The notes under the pieces were generated by a model. That model was not told the DNA's origin. It searched no databases and worked only from the letters and a program-made list of their open reading frames with translations. From Sulfitobacter sabulilitoris (GTDB taxonomy: Bacteria; Pseudomonadota; Alphaproteobacteria; Rhodobacterales; Rhodobacteraceae), in assembly GCF_005887615.1 (NCBI RefSeq), contig NZ_VANS01000001.1, forward strand, positions 297,415-361,414: 64,000 bases of DNA. Reading direction: 5' to 3'. Positions within the stretch are counted from its first letter, which is position 1. Each line of letters begins with the position of its first letter. Position numbers and translations under genes: made by a program. Positions 10,269 through 21,671 of the stretch are shown one piece after another.

Positions 10269-10527
10269 GGCGCGGCTCCTGCGGTTTGGGATCAGAGTGG
10301 CGTTGACGCGGCGGGCCTGCAAGGGCTGTCACGGGCGGGTCACGAGGAGGTGACGGCGCGGGACCATCGAGAGCCCGTGCCGGCGACGGCGCTCCCGCAG
10401 GGCGACGGATAGGTGCGAAGGCTTGGCGCGATGGCCTGGCGGACCGCGCGGCGCAGCTTGGACCATGACGGGATCGCGGAGACAGGGCCGCGCCCGCGAC
10501 ATTGCCCGCGGACCCCGACAGGGTGGC

Positions 10528-11871
10528 TCAGGTTTGGCCCATCAACGCCGCGTCGAAGGGATAGGTGGTCAGGTTTTCGTAGCCGTCTTCCGTCACCAGC
10601 ACCTGATCCTCCAGCTTGATCGAGAAATCGCCCCCCTCGGGCGAGATCAGCGCCTCGACACAGATCACCATGCCCGCTTCGAGCGGGTAGTCGAACGCGC
10701 CGTCCACCGCCTTGTCCGGGTAGGCGACCATCGGCCATTCGTCGCACAGGCCGACGCCATGCATCAGGCAGCCGTATTTCTGGGCCTGGAACTGCGGATC
10801 CAGCACATGGGTGCCCGCGGTCAGTTCGGGCATCGTGATGCCGGGGCGGAGCATGTCCATGTTGGTGCGGATGTGCTCCACCCCGTGCTGCATGGCATAA
10901 ATCATGTCCGGGCGCGGCCGCCGGTCTCCGATCCACCAACTGCGCGAGATGTCGATGCAGATGCCGTAGGCTCCGACAAGGTCGGTATCGAAGCTGATGA
11001 TCTCGTTGGGCTGGCAGATGCGCGGGCCGCATTCCTGAAACCACGGATTCGTGCGCGGGCCCGAGGCCAGCAGCCGGGTCTCGATCCATTCGCCGCCGCG
11101 GCGGATGTTCTCGGCATGCAGCACGGCCCAGACGTCGTCCTCGCAGGTGGAGCCGTCGCCCACATTTTCACGCGCGAATGTCTCCATCGCGCGCACCGAG
11201 GCCTCGCAGGCGTGATTGGCGCAGCGCATGGCCAAAATTTCGTCCGGGCCTTTGACGGCGCGCGACTTTTCGGTGACTTCCTCGCCATCCTCGATCGTCA
11301 GCCCCTGCGCCTCGAGCGCGCGCGCGCCGTGCAGCATGATCTTGTCCACCGCGATCCGGCGGTTGCCGGGGGCATGTTCGGCCAGCAGCACGCGCACTTC
11401 GTTGGCAAAGTCGTTCGCGGCGGGGTCGATCCGGTCGCCGTTGGAGAAATAAAACATCGACGCGCCGGACCGCTGTTCGCGCACCAGAGGGTTGAAACTG
11501 CTCAGGAACGGCGAATTCTTGTAGTCCCAGATCACCATGTAGCCATCGGCACAGAGCAGCACGGCACGGAACGGGTTGTGCGTGTTCCAAAGCTGCATGT
11601 TGGTGCTGTCGGTGGCGTAGCGGATATTGAGCGGGTCGAACATCAGCAGACCGGCATAGTCGCGCGCCACGACGTGCCGGGTCAGCCGGTCCCAGCGGTA
11701 GCGGCGCATCGCGGGCAGGTCGGGCGGCACCAGCCCCGCCGCCGCCCAGTCCTGGCGCGCCAGCAGGGTAGGGCCGATTTCGATGCGGTCGGCGTCATTG
11801 GGTGTGCCGTCGGGCAGCATCGGCCCTGCACCGGGGTCGATCTTGCGGGTGTCGCGGTAGTGTCGGTTCAT
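10528..11871 (-). CDS. dddP: Dimethylsulfoniopropionate lyase DddP
   Basis: Enzyme of the M24 metallopeptidase fold that cleaves the algal osmolyte DMSP to dimethyl sulfide and acrylate, using two bound metal ions. From the ATG at 11871 (MNRHYRDTRKIDPG) the protein is 447 residues. The metal ligands described for the Ruegeria lacuscaerulensis enzyme fall at exactly the same numbers: D295 and D297 (FDTD), D307, H371 (HGVG), E406 and E421, with the proposed catalytic D377 (HGVGLCDEW). This separates it from ordinary M24 aminopeptidases and creatinases. It is divergent from a DUF3445 gene 132 bases away; no acrylate-utilisation gene is adjacent. Confidence 0.95.
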   Translation of the reverse strand: MNRHYRDTRKIDPGAGPMLPDGTPNDADRIEIGPTLLARQDWAAAGLVPPDLPAMRRYRWDRLTRHVVARDYAGLLMFDPLNIRYATDSTNMQLWNTHNPFRAVLLCADGYMVIWDYKNSPFLSSFNPLVREQRSGASMFYFSNGDRIDPAANDFANEVRVLLAEHAPGNRRIAVDKIMLHGARALEAQGLTIEDGEEVTEKSRAVKGPDEILAMRCANHACEASVRAMETFARENVGDGSTCEDDVWAVLHAENIRRGGEWIETRLLASGPRTNPWFQECGPRICQPNEIISFDTDLVGAYGICIDISRSWWIGDRRPRPDMIYAMQHGVEHIRTNMDMLRPGITMPELTAGTHVLDPQFQAQKYGCLMHGVGLCDEWPMVAYPDKAVDGAFDYPLEAGMVICVEALISPEGGDFSIKLEDQVLVTEDGYENLTTYPFDAALMGQT

Positions 11872-12003
11872 GGCGGGCGCTCCGAAGGCAAGGGCGATGC
11901 GACAAGCCTGCGCTGAAACCGCCGCGCCCGTGCGACCGTTTCCGACGCTTTTCAATGTCGATTTTGGGCGGACAGCGGTGCGAAACTGACGTATGCGACG
12001 TGG

Positions 12004-12756
12004 ATGGCCGCAATTCTACACTCCTCGCTTCCGCCCGAAATGGCCCGGCCGCGCCCTCTGCCGGGGGTTGCGCCGGCTGCCGCCGACGACTGGGTGCGGG
12101 TCGATGAAACCTATGCGCGACAGATGGCGCGCCGCGAGCAGCTGCTCGATCGGGCGCGCGCCGATGTGCTGTGGATGGGCGCGGATGCGCTCGACGCCGC
12201 GCAAGAGGTCCTGACCGAGGCGCTGGCGATCTTGCCGCGCCTGGGCTTTGCGGTCGGCCCCGAGATCGTGCGCTGCCCCGACGGGCGCCGCGTGACCCTG
12301 CGCCGCGAGGACCCATTGGGCACGCTGGGCCGGCTGGTGCAGGAAGACATCTGCATTCTTGAGAAGCGCCGCGACGAGCATGTTCTGACCGCGGCGGTGC
12401 TGTGCTTTCCGGCAAGCTGGCGGCTGGCGGACAAGGCCGGGCGACCGCTGGGGGCGATCCATGATCCGGTCGCGGCCTACGACGCCGATCTGGCGCGCCG
12501 GGTGCAGCGATTGTTCGACGGGGTGCGGCCGGGCCGCCCGCTCTGGCGGCACAACCGGCTATTGTACGCCGACCCCGAATTGCACCAGCCGTGGCGTTCC
12601 GGACCCGATGATGCGCCCGCGGCCTACCTGCGATCCGAACGGCAGTGTATCCTGCGGCTTGCGCGGACACGGGCGGTGGTGTTTTCGATCCACAGCTACG
12701 TCGTCGCGCTGGACGCGGCGCAATCTGAGGATGTCGCGCAAGATGTCGTCGGGTAG
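12004..12756 (+). CDS. DUF3445 haem-dependent oxidative demethylase family protein
   Basis: 250-residue protein of the DUF3445 family, to which the haem-dependent oxidative N-demethylases and the catalytic DmmA subunit of dimethylamine monooxygenase belong. Family stretches visible include LGRLVQEDICILEKR, VLCFPASWRLADKAGRPLGAIHDPV and YLRSERQCILRL. It is shorter than the characterised enzymes (about 300 or more), so the substrate is uncertain. It is divergent from dddP, sharing a 132-base intergenic region, which hints at a role with methylated algal osmolytes (inference from position only). No reductase partner lies next to it. The start codon at 12004 has no clear ribosome site. Confidence 0.78.
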   Translation: MAAILHSSLPPEMARPRPLPGVAPAAADDWVRVDETYARQMARREQLLDRARADVLWMGADALDAAQEVLTEALAILPRLGFAVGPEIVRCPDGRRVTLRREDPLGTLGRLVQEDICILEKRRDEHVLTAAVLCFPASWRLADKAGRPLGAIHDPVAAYDADLARRVQRLFDGVRPGRPLWRHNRLLYADPELHQPWRSGPDDAPAAYLRSERQCILRLARTRAVVFSIHSYVVALDAAQSEDVAQDVVG

Positions 12757-12761
12757 TCGGC

Positions 12762-13622
12762 TCAGAGCGGAAGCGCCGCCAGGGCCTCGGCCATCGCGCC
12801 GGTCGTCTCCAGCACCAGCATCAGCGCGCTGACCGCAACCGCCTGCGAGGTCAGGCGCAGGTTTTCGCCCTTGGTCAGGTTGATCGCCGCCACCGTCACT
12901 GCGACAGGTGCCGCCACAAAGGCCAGAACGCCCGTCATCCCCCAGGAACTGAGCCGCTGGATGTCGTTGTGTTCCGCCTCGGCCTGATCGGGAAATTCGG
13001 CGCGCAACTCCGCCATCGACGGGGTTTCGCGGAAGCGTTGGACAAGCCGCGCCTCCTGGGCGCGGGCGGCGCTGGCGCGTTCCGCGTCGCGGCACGACAG
13101 GCCACAGGCGCGCGCATCGATCCGGGCAAGGCGCGGCGCGCGCGACAGGCCGCCGCGGGCCGGGGCCACGCGGCGCGGGCGCGCAGGCCCCAGTGCCGCA
13201 AGAAAGGCGGGTCCGGTCAGCATCGCATCGGGCTGAAGCCATTGAACGTAATCGACATGGGTGGTGTGGATCATGCCGGCGACGGTCCCGGCAAGCGCGG
13301 CCTCCAGCGCAGGGATGTCGCACGGGTCGGCGGGCACCAGTCGCAGGACGATGCGCGTTTCGATGCTGGGATCCTGCGGTTGCGGCAGGGTGAACAGGTC
13401 GATCAGCAGAACCGCGGTCTCGCAGGTGATCTGCATTTGCGTTCCGCTCAGCCGGGTCATGCGTTCCATCCGCAGGCCGTGCTGGCCGATCAGTTGCGCG
13501 ATCAACGCGCCGGTGTGGCCGATCTCTGTGCCGCAATGGCTGGTGTAGATCAGCGACGCGGTCATCTGGCCGATGGCGGTCTCGGCGCCCGGCGCCGTGG
13601 TGTTCTGTTCAGTCTGTGTCAT
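12762..13622 (-). CDS. Unrecognised protein with two C-terminal membrane helices
   Basis: 286-residue protein that I do not recognise. The first 150 residues are globular and resemble no family I can name. An arginine-rich linker (about 150-200) precedes a region rich in acidic residues (PSMAELRAEFPDQAEAEHNDIQRL). Two hydrophobic segments follow, GVLAFVAAPVAVTVAAINLTKG and AVAVSALMLVLETTGAMAEAL, likely membrane helices. It converges with the DUF3445 gene, the stops being five bases apart. Its own upstream region of 238 bases is probably its promoter. It may be a membrane-anchored regulator or a conserved roseobacter protein of unknown role. Confidence 0.65.
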   Translation of the reverse strand: MTQTEQNTTAPGAETAIGQMTASLIYTSHCGTEIGHTGALIAQLIGQHGLRMERMTRLSGTQMQITCETAVLLIDLFTLPQPQDPSIETRIVLRLVPADPCDIPALEAALAGTVAGMIHTTHVDYVQWLQPDAMLTGPAFLAALGPARPRRVAPARGGLSRAPRLARIDARACGLSCRDAERASAARAQEARLVQRFRETPSMAELRAEFPDQAEAEHNDIQRLSSWGMTGVLAFVAAPVAVTVAAINLTKGENLRLTSQAVAVSALMLVLETTGAMAEALAALPL

Positions 13623-13860
13623 CGCGACCTCCCCTCGGGTACGGGTTCACGCCATGGCAGCGGCGCGCGCCAAATGAATTGGCTGTTGCGACCAGTCTAG
13701 GGGCGGGACGTGACCGAAACCGGGCGCGACTGCGAAAGGTCGGACAAATTTAGACTGGGTGAAATCGCGGAAAGCGTCGAAAAAGATGACATTTGAATCA
13801 GTTTCGCCTTGTTTTCGCCTTTTGGCCGACGTGTGCGGAGCGTGGCGCAAAGCAGGCGCG

Positions 13861-14667
13861 TCAGCCGTCGATTCGGGCGGCCATGATGGCGATCGCCTGC
13901 TGATAGACGGTGGCGGCGTTCCACTGCTTGATGACGGCAAAGTTCGGCTCGCCCTCCTGGTAGCCAAGACCCGGCTGCCAGCCCTTCTGCCGCAGGAAAT
14001 TGGCGGTGGAGGCCAGCGCATCGGTGATGTTGTAGAAATCGACCAGGCCATCGCCATTGGCATCCACACCATAGCGCAGGGCGTTGCCCGGCAGGAATTG
14101 CGTGTGCCCCAGCTCGCCGTGCTTGGCGCCCTTGGTGCCGGCGGTGATCGTGCCGCGATCAACCAGCGTCAGCGCGCCGATGGCGTGGGGGACAAAGAAA
14201 TCCGACCGCCGGCAATCATAGGCCAGCGTCGCGATGGCCGACACCACCGCACTGTCGCCCATGAAGCCGCCAAAAGCCGTTTCCATGCCGTGAATCGCGA
14301 TCAGCACACCGGCGGGCACGCCATATTGACGCTCCAGCGCCTGGTAGAAGGCGGCGTCGCGGGCGCGCCGTTTGCGGCCCTGCGCCACGATGGTGTCCGC
14401 GCCCCGGATCTGCATGAACTTCGGCAGTGAATAGCGAAAGGATTTCTGGTTGCGATCGGCGGCGATGGTCCGCGAGGCATACCGCGATTGCGCCAGCGCC
14501 TGAAGCCCGCGCTGGCCGACCCCGGCGCGCCGCGCCTCTGCGGCAAAGGCGGCCTTCCAGGTGTCGAACCCTGCCGCGGTATTGCCGCATGGCGCCGCCA
14601 GGGCGGCGGGCGGCGCGGCCAGAACGGCAAGCACAAGACAGGTTCGGCGAAACAGGGTCAGCGGCAT
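13861..14667 (-). CDS. Lytic murein transglycosylase (MltB-like, family 3)
   Basis: Exported peptidoglycan-cleaving enzyme of 268 residues. MPLTLFRRTCLVLAVLAAPPAALA is the signal peptide. The catalytic glutamate lies in IAIHGMETAFG, the region matching the E of MltB-type transglycosylases, followed by the conserved GELGHTQFLPGNALRYGVDANGDGLVDFYN stretch (position 14040-14130 region) typical of the family. No lipobox is seen, so it is periplasmic rather than lipid-anchored. The start at 14667 was chosen for the signal peptide. It sits alone on its strand between two unrecognised genes. Confidence 0.9.
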   Translation of the reverse strand: MPLTLFRRTCLVLAVLAAPPAALAAPCGNTAAGFDTWKAAFAAEARRAGVGQRGLQALAQSRYASRTIAADRNQKSFRYSLPKFMQIRGADTIVAQGRKRRARDAAFYQALERQYGVPAGVLIAIHGMETAFGGFMGDSAVVSAIATLAYDCRRSDFFVPHAIGALTLVDRGTITAGTKGAKHGELGHTQFLPGNALRYGVDANGDGLVDFYNITDALASTANFLRQKGWQPGLGYQEGEPNFAVIKQWNAATVYQQAIAIMAARIDG

Positions 14668-14809
14668 GGCATCAAAGCCTCCGAAGCGATCACGGACGGC
14701 CCAGTATTGCCCGAAGGCGCGCATTCGTAAACGCCCGATTCCGATCGGAAGGCCACACGTCAGGCAACGGCATGCCGATGCGTTCGGATCCGGCGTGCCG
14801 CAGTCGGGG

Positions 14810-15985
14810 TCAGTCGCCCGTCGCGCTGCGCGATGCATCGAACGGGGCATCCGCGCTGGCGACATCGTTGCCGTTGCGGCCCAGCAGCGTTCCGGCGGCA
14901 GAGACCACCAACAACGCCGTGGCGGCCAGCATCACCGTCGGTGCGATCCGCGCAACCAGGCTGTGCTGCGCGGTGACGTGCCGTGGCTTCAGCGCGATCA
15001 AACCGCTCAGATCCGGATCGGGCAGTTTCGCCTCGGGGCGGTCGGTGGGCTGGCGCGCCGCGATCCGGCCGATGCGCGCCTGAAACCCTTGCAGCACGGG
15101 CGGCCGCGCGGGCGTCTTGGCCACGACGCGCACCGGCACCACGATCTGCGGCCAGAGCGACGCGACGATCCTGTCGGGACCGCCCGCCGCGTCCGGGTCG
15201 CGCCGGACATGCAGGGTCATTCCCGGCGCCGGGGCCAGCCGCGCGCCACGGCTCAGCGTGGCGCGGCCCGACAGATGCGCGCGCAGCAGGTTGATCAGGA
15301 TTTCTTCCATCGCTGACAGGGACGCGTCCTGCGGCGCGCCTTCGAGCGTGAGGGTGCACCCGGTCAGGAGCGCGGCACCGTGTAGGGCAATGTCCTGTCC
15401 GCGCGCACCGCCGGGGCCGTCTCGCCAATCGCCGGATTCGGCCCGCACCAGCAGCGGTAGCGGCAGGTCGCCGTCATCGAGCGCGGCCAGATCCGCAGGC
15501 ATCAGCACACGGTTCGCGGGGTATACATGCATCGCACCGGGTTGCGCACAGAGCGACACCGCATCGAGCAAACCGTGCAGCAGCCGCAGTTTTGTCGCGG
15601 CAGGGCAGGCGGGCGCGGTCCGCCAGGTGCTGGAAAGGTCGGTGCCGGTCTGCGGCGGCAAAGGGGCATCGCCATCGCCGACGTCGATCCGCAGGTGCGC
15701 GGCGTGCCCGTCGATGACCGCGCAGAGCGGTTCGGACGCCGTGTCCGGCAGGGCATCGCGCAGGGGCTGTTGCGGCGCGGGGGTGGCAACCACGCTGAGT
15801 GTCGCGTGCACATTCGCCCCGGTGATCACCGCGTAGCTGGTTGTGCTGAGCGGCGACAGGCTGAGCCGGGCCGCATTGTGCGCATCGCCCCGCGCGTTCA
15901 GAACCGCGAGGATCTTGTGCAGATCGAGCCGCGGTTTGGCCGCGTATAGCAATGTGGCGCCAAGGGCGAACGGCTGATTGGGCAT
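14810..15985 (-). CDS. Unrecognised 391-residue protein with a C-terminal membrane anchor
   Basis: Unknown protein starting MPNQPFALGATLLYAAKPRLDL at 15985. The early part (HKILAVLNARGDAHNAARLSLS, then YAVITGANVHATLSVV) reads like a conserved N-terminal domain. A proline/arginine-rich linker leads to a single hydrophobic helix near the C-terminus (IAPTVMLAATALLVVSAAGTLLG), so it is probably a tail-anchored inner-membrane protein with a cytoplasmic bulk. No catalytic motif is evident. It lies upstream of the transglycosylase gene on the same strand but 142 bases away, so co-transcription is unclear. A frame extension to 16318 is low in conservation signal and was not used. Confidence 0.6.
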   Translation of the reverse strand: MPNQPFALGATLLYAAKPRLDLHKILAVLNARGDAHNAARLSLSPLSTTSYAVITGANVHATLSVVATPAPQQPLRDALPDTASEPLCAVIDGHAAHLRIDVGDGDAPLPPQTGTDLSSTWRTAPACPAATKLRLLHGLLDAVSLCAQPGAMHVYPANRVLMPADLAALDDGDLPLPLLVRAESGDWRDGPGGARGQDIALHGAALLTGCTLTLEGAPQDASLSAMEEILINLLRAHLSGRATLSRGARLAPAPGMTLHVRRDPDAAGGPDRIVASLWPQIVVPVRVVAKTPARPPVLQGFQARIGRIAARQPTDRPEAKLPDPDLSGLIALKPRHVTAQHSLVARIAPTVMLAATALLVVSAAGTLLGRNGNDVASADAPFDASRSATGD

Positions 15986-16343
15986 GGCGGTACTCTGCGG
16001 ATTGGAACAAGGGCGCGTGTCACCTGTGGTTGTCGGCCAAGGGCGGGGCGCGATTGTGGCCGACACATGATAAGACCGGGGCATATTGCGGGAAATATGA
16101 ACAAAAAGCGGCGCGGCGCGCCGGCTGCGCAGGGGCTGTCGCGGGCTTGCGCCGCGCGCTGCACGGCCACGCTGGCGACCGGTGCGGCGTGCCCGCAACG
16201 GATCGGCCTGCGCACTGGCTGCGCAGAGGCCCCAACGCGTGCGCGCGGTGTGCCAAGGATTGCACCGGCGGGTCGCAAACGTGCTGCGGGCCCGGGAATT
16301 CACGCCCGGGCCCGCCACAGATTTTTCAGCAGTTACAGATGCT
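15986..16343. other. 358-base gap between the 391-residue protein gene and glnA
   Basis: No coding sequence was recognised. The left part presumably holds the promoter of the minus-strand gene at 14810-15985. The right part holds a GC-rich inverted repeat (16286-16315) just past glnA. A TTTTT run at 16321-16325 follows that repeat in the plus direction only. Confidence 0.5.
16286..16315. repeat. GC-rich inverted repeat downstream of glnA
   Basis: GCGGGCCCGGG (16286-16296) and CCCGGGCCCGC (16305-16315) pair perfectly around an eight-base loop, 29 bases after the glnA stop. On the glnA strand no T-run follows, so it is a transcript-end hairpin or a weak terminator rather than a textbook one. 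Confidence 0.5.
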
Positions 16344-17747
16344 TCAGCAGCTGTAGTACATCTGGAATTCGACCGGGTGCGGCGTGTGCTCGTAGAGCTC
16401 GATCTCTTCCATCTTCAGGCCGATGTAGCCTTCGACCTGGCTGCGGGTGAACACGTCGCCGGCCAGCAGGAAGTCCATGTCCTTGCCCAGCTCGTCGATC
16501 GCCTCGCGCAGGCTGCCGCAGACGGTGGGGATGCCGGCCAGCTCTTCGGCGGGCAGGTCATAGAGGTTCTTGTCCATCGCCTCGCCCGGGTCGATCTTGT
16601 TCTGGATACCGTCCAGACCGGCCATCAGCAGCGCGGCAAAGCACAGGTAGGGGTTGGCCGAGGGATCGGGGAAGCGGGCCTCGACGCGCTTGGCCTTGGG
16701 GCTTTCGGTCCACGGGATCCGAACGCAACCCGAGCGGTTGCGCGCGGAATAGGCGCGCAGAACGGGGGCCTCGAAGCCGGGGATCAGGCGCTTGTAGCTG
16801 TTGGTGGACGGGTTGGTGAACGCGTTGAGAGCCTTGGCGTGGCTCAGGATGCCGCCGATGAAATACAGGGCTTCCTGGCTCAGATCGGCATATTTGTCGC
16901 CCGCGAAGACCGGCTTGCCGTCCTTCCAGATCGACATGTTGACATGCATGCCGGTGCCGTTGTCGCCCGCGATGGGCTTGGGCATGAAGGTGGCCGACTT
17001 GCCATAGGCGTGCGCCACGTTGTGGATGACGTACTTGTACTTCTGCAATTCGTCGGCCTGCTTGGTCAGGCTGTCGAAGATCAGGCCGAGTTCGTGCTGG
17101 CAGGACGCCACTTCGTGGTGGTGCTTGTCGACCTTCATGCCAAGGCGCTTCATGGTCGAGAGCATCTCGGCGCGCAGGTCCTGCGCCTCGTCGATCGGGT
17201 TGACCGGGAAATAGCCGCCCTTGACGCCGGGACGGTGGCCCATGTTGCCCATTTCATAGTCGGTATCGGTGTTCCAGGACGCGTCGGACGCATCAACTTC
17301 GTAGGATACCTTGTTGATCGAGTTGGAGTATTTCACGTTGTCGAACAGGAAGAACTCGGCCTCGGGACCCATGTAGGCGACATCGCCGATCCCGGTGGAC
17401 TTGAGGTAGGCCTCGGCCTTCTGCGCGGTGCCGCGCGGGTCACGCTCGTAGGGTTCGTTGGTGTCGGGTTCGACCACGGAGCAATGCAGGCAAAGCGTCT
17501 TTTCGGCATAGAACGGATCGATATAGGCGCTGTCCTGATCCGGCATCAGCTTCATGTCGGAGGCTTCGATGGATTTCCAGCCCGCGATGGAGGAGCCGTC
17601 GAACATGAAACCTTCTTCAAGGAAATCCTCGTCCACGAGATCGGCCACGACGGTGACGTGCTGCAGCTTGCCGCGCGGGTCGGTGAAACGGATATCGACA
17701 TAGTCGATGTCCTCGTCCTTGATCATCTTGATTACGTCAGTGCTCAT
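16344..17747 (-). CDS. glnA: Glutamine synthetase, type I
   Basis: Central enzyme of ammonium assimilation, making glutamine from glutamate, ammonium and ATP as a cytoplasmic dodecamer. The 467-residue length, the [14 protein letters not shown] segment, the metal-binding GPEAEFF and the NLYDLPAEE motif carrying the adenylylation tyrosine (near residue 397) mark the GSI-beta class controlled by GlnE. It follows glnB by 51 bases, the standard alphaproteobacterial glnB-glnA operon, so the nitrogen sensor and its target are co-expressed. Confidence 0.98.
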   Translation of the reverse strand: MSTDVIKMIKDEDIDYVDIRFTDPRGKLQHVTVVADLVDEDFLEEGFMFDGSSIAGWKSIEASDMKLMPDQDSAYIDPFYAEKTLCLHCSVVEPDTNEPYERDPRGTAQKAEAYLKSTGIGDVAYMGPEAEFFLFDNVKYSNSINKVSYEVDASDASWNTDTDYEMGNMGHRPGVKGGYFPVNPIDEAQDLRAEMLSTMKRLGMKVDKHHHEVASCQHELGLIFDSLTKQADELQKYKYVIHNVAHAYGKSATFMPKPIAGDNGTGMHVNMSIWKDGKPVFAGDKYADLSQEALYFIGGILSHAKALNAFTNPSTNSYKRLIPGFEAPVLRAYSARNRSGCVRIPWTESPKAKRVEARFPDPSANPYLCFAALLMAGLDGIQNKIDPGEAMDKNLYDLPAEELAGIPTVCGSLREAIDELGKDMDFLLAGDVFTRSQVEGYIGLKMEEIELYEHTPHPVEFQMYYSC

Positions 17748-17798
17748 TCTTGGGTGTCCCTCTTGGTTGGAATGGGTGTTGTATCTGGGTCTGTCGCG

Positions 17799-20009
<2,211 letters not shown>

Positions 20010-20013
<4 letters not shown>

Positions 20014-20531
20014 GCGGCGTGAAGCACGGCCCCGCGGGCCCGCGCGCCATCCGCCGTCGCCAATTCGAGGCCGTCCGCATACAGGATATGCGGCCCGTCG
20101 CAGAAGATCTGGAACAATGTCTGGTCCTGCACGCCGAGGTCGGTGATGAATTCGCCGTCCACCAGCGCCCGTGCCGCCACCAGCGCGCGATCGGAGCTGA
20201 ACAGTGCCTGCGCCCGCCAGTCGCGGATCAGCACCATCTGGTCGCCCGCCAGAAGCGCGTCGCGTTCGGGCCGGGTGTGCCCCAGCGATCCGGCGGCCAG
20301 CGCGATGGTGCGCATCCGGCGTGTGACGGTCTGGATGTGGTCGACTTTTGCGATACCGCTGTCGCGCGTGATCACCTTGTCGCCCTGCGACAGGAATTCC
20401 ACCGGAATTTCGCCATCCAGGGTGAGCAGTGTGGTGCCCTTGATCAATCCCGTATCGAGATCGACATAGCGCGTGTATTGGCCCGTCTGCGGAATTTGCC
20501 CGCCAACGCGCCCGACCGTATTCGGTTTCAT
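20010..20531 (-). CDS. Stand-alone Hint (hedgehog/intein-like) domain protein
   Basis: 173-residue protein consisting almost only of a Hint_2-type domain. The domain starts at GLIKGTTLLTLDGEIPVEFLSQGDKVITRDSG, and ends at the HILYADGLELATAD-like segment; blocks such as LLAGDQMVLIRDWRAQALF are typical of roseobacter Hint proteins. The residue at the splice-type position is not the usual cysteine of inteins (GTTLLT), so autoprocessing is doubtful. No export signal or fused partner domain is visible. Rhodobacterales often carry many such genes without known function. Its stop overlaps the convergent nnr stop by four bases. Confidence 0.82.
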
Positions 20532-20682
20532 GGGCGTCTCTTTCTTGTCTAACCTGCCTCTAGGTTAGCAGCAGACTATGGCAAGAAAGGGTTAATGTCT
20601 TGCATTTTTTGCTCTCGCCACGGGGGGCCAGCTTTGATAGCACCACGCCAGTCGCGCGGATCACCTGATGCGTGCGGAGGAT

Positions 20683-20767
20683 GCGGGTGTGGCGGAATTG
20701 GTAGACGCACCAGATTTAGGTTCTGGCGCCGCAAGGCGTGGGGGTTCGAGTCCCTTCACCCGCACCA
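20683..20767 (+). tRNA. tRNA-Leu (anticodon TAG)
   Basis: 85-base tRNA with acceptor GCGGGTG/CACCCGC, anticodon loop TTTAGGT between CCAGA and TCTGG, a long class II variable arm, the TTCGAGT T-loop and an encoded CCA (20765-20767). The anticodon TAG reads CUA codons. Confidence 0.97.
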
Positions 20768-20810
20768 CGATCTCGACCCAGTTGGCTGGCCGGGCCGTCC
20801 TGCGGCGGGC

Positions 20811-21113
20811 TCAGGTCGCCTGACCTGGGTCAAAGCCGCGCGCGGCGTTGCGGAACCTTGCCACGACGCCCGGATGCATCCGCTCCAGCTGATCCAGGCT
20901 GATCGGGTCGCCCTGTGGCGTGGTGGCGTGCAGCCGGTCCCGCGACAGGAACAAAAACGCGACAGGCGCCTTGTGTCCGCGCGCCACGGTCATGCCGCTT
21001 ATCCGCCGGGCGTGGGCGCTGCGGGTGCAGACGGCGGCCAGAACCGTGCCGCCGACCTTGAGCGGAGCATCGAGAACGTAGCCGGTTTTGCCGTCGCAGG
21101 TGGGGTCCGTCAT
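20811..21113 (-). CDS. Unrecognised 100-residue protein coupled to DUF2953
   Basis: Small cytoplasmic protein, MTDPTCDGKTGYVLDAPL onward, of a family I cannot name. It has no membrane segment or signal. Its ATG (21111-21113) overlaps the stop of the DUF2953 gene (ATGA junction), so translation is coupled and it is the third gene of the GerW-DUF2953 unit. Features are a central basic stretch (SAHARRISGMTVARGHK) and a C-terminal QLERMHPGVVARFRNAARGF. The coupling is the best clue that it works with its two neighbours. A longer frame to 21284 overlaps DUF2953 and was not used. Confidence 0.6.
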   Translation of the reverse strand: MTDPTCDGKTGYVLDAPLKVGGTVLAAVCTRSAHARRISGMTVARGHKAPVAFLFLSRDRLHATTPQGDPISLDQLERMHPGVVARFRNAARGFDPGQAT

Positions 21114-21670
21114 GGTCTGGGGCCAAACATGCGCCAGGCCAGGCGCGCCAGAGGACCGACAAGGCGCAGCGGGACGAACGACACGCGAAGCTCGGCCTGC
21201 GCGTCGCAGACGGCACGGGTGAAGTCGGGTTCGACCGCGATGTCTGACGAGATCGGAAGCCGCAGCCCGTAGAGCAGCGGGCACAGCATGCCATAGGCTG
21301 CACCGGTATCCGCCGGATCGCCCGTGCCGAAGCGGCCCTTGACCGTCAGATCGTCGATCCGGAAAACGCGCATCAGGGCCGCGCCTTCGCGGCGCAGGGC
21401 GCGCGGCAGGCCGGCGGGCGGCCGCGGAATCGCAGACCGGTGCGCCGGCCGTGATCCCTGAGGCTTGCGCGACCGGCGCCTGGTGCTGTCATAGAGGCGC
21501 AAACGTGGCCAGCCCAGGGCGGTCGGGGCCAGGTGCACCTGTGCCACCCACCGCGGCGCGGTGCTCAGTCGACAGGCCGCGCCCCACCGCAGGATCAGCG
21601 CCAGAACGACTGCCGCGGCGAGCCCCGCAAGGATCACCCACAGACCGGTCCAGACAAGGCCCACGCCCAT
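21110..21670 (-). CDS. DUF2953 family membrane-anchored protein
   Basis: 186-residue protein with one N-terminal membrane helix (VWTGLWVILAGLAAAVVLALILRW) followed by a soluble domain, resembling the DUF2953 family known best from Bacillus YtfI. The C-terminal segments GRFGTGDPADTGAAYGMLCPLL and IAVEPDFTRAVCDAQAELRVSFVPLRLV fit that family. It begins one base after the GerW stop (ATG at 21670) and ends overlapping the next gene. The GerW-DUF2953 pairing is conserved in spore-formers, which makes it notable in a non-sporulating alphaproteobacterium. Function is unknown. Confidence 0.78.
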   Translation of the reverse strand: MGVGLVWTGLWVILAGLAAAVVLALILRWGAACRLSTAPRWVAQVHLAPTALGWPRLRLYDSTRRRSRKPQGSRPAHRSAIPRPPAGLPRALRREGAALMRVFRIDDLTVKGRFGTGDPADTGAAYGMLCPLLYGLRLPISSDIAVEPDFTRAVCDAQAELRVSFVPLRLVGPLARLAWRMFGPRP

Positions 21671-21671
21671 G

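Noticed and set aside
10423-11916. 497-codon plus-strand frame opposite dddP
   Set aside because: DddP has every catalytic residue; the opposite frame has none of any family.
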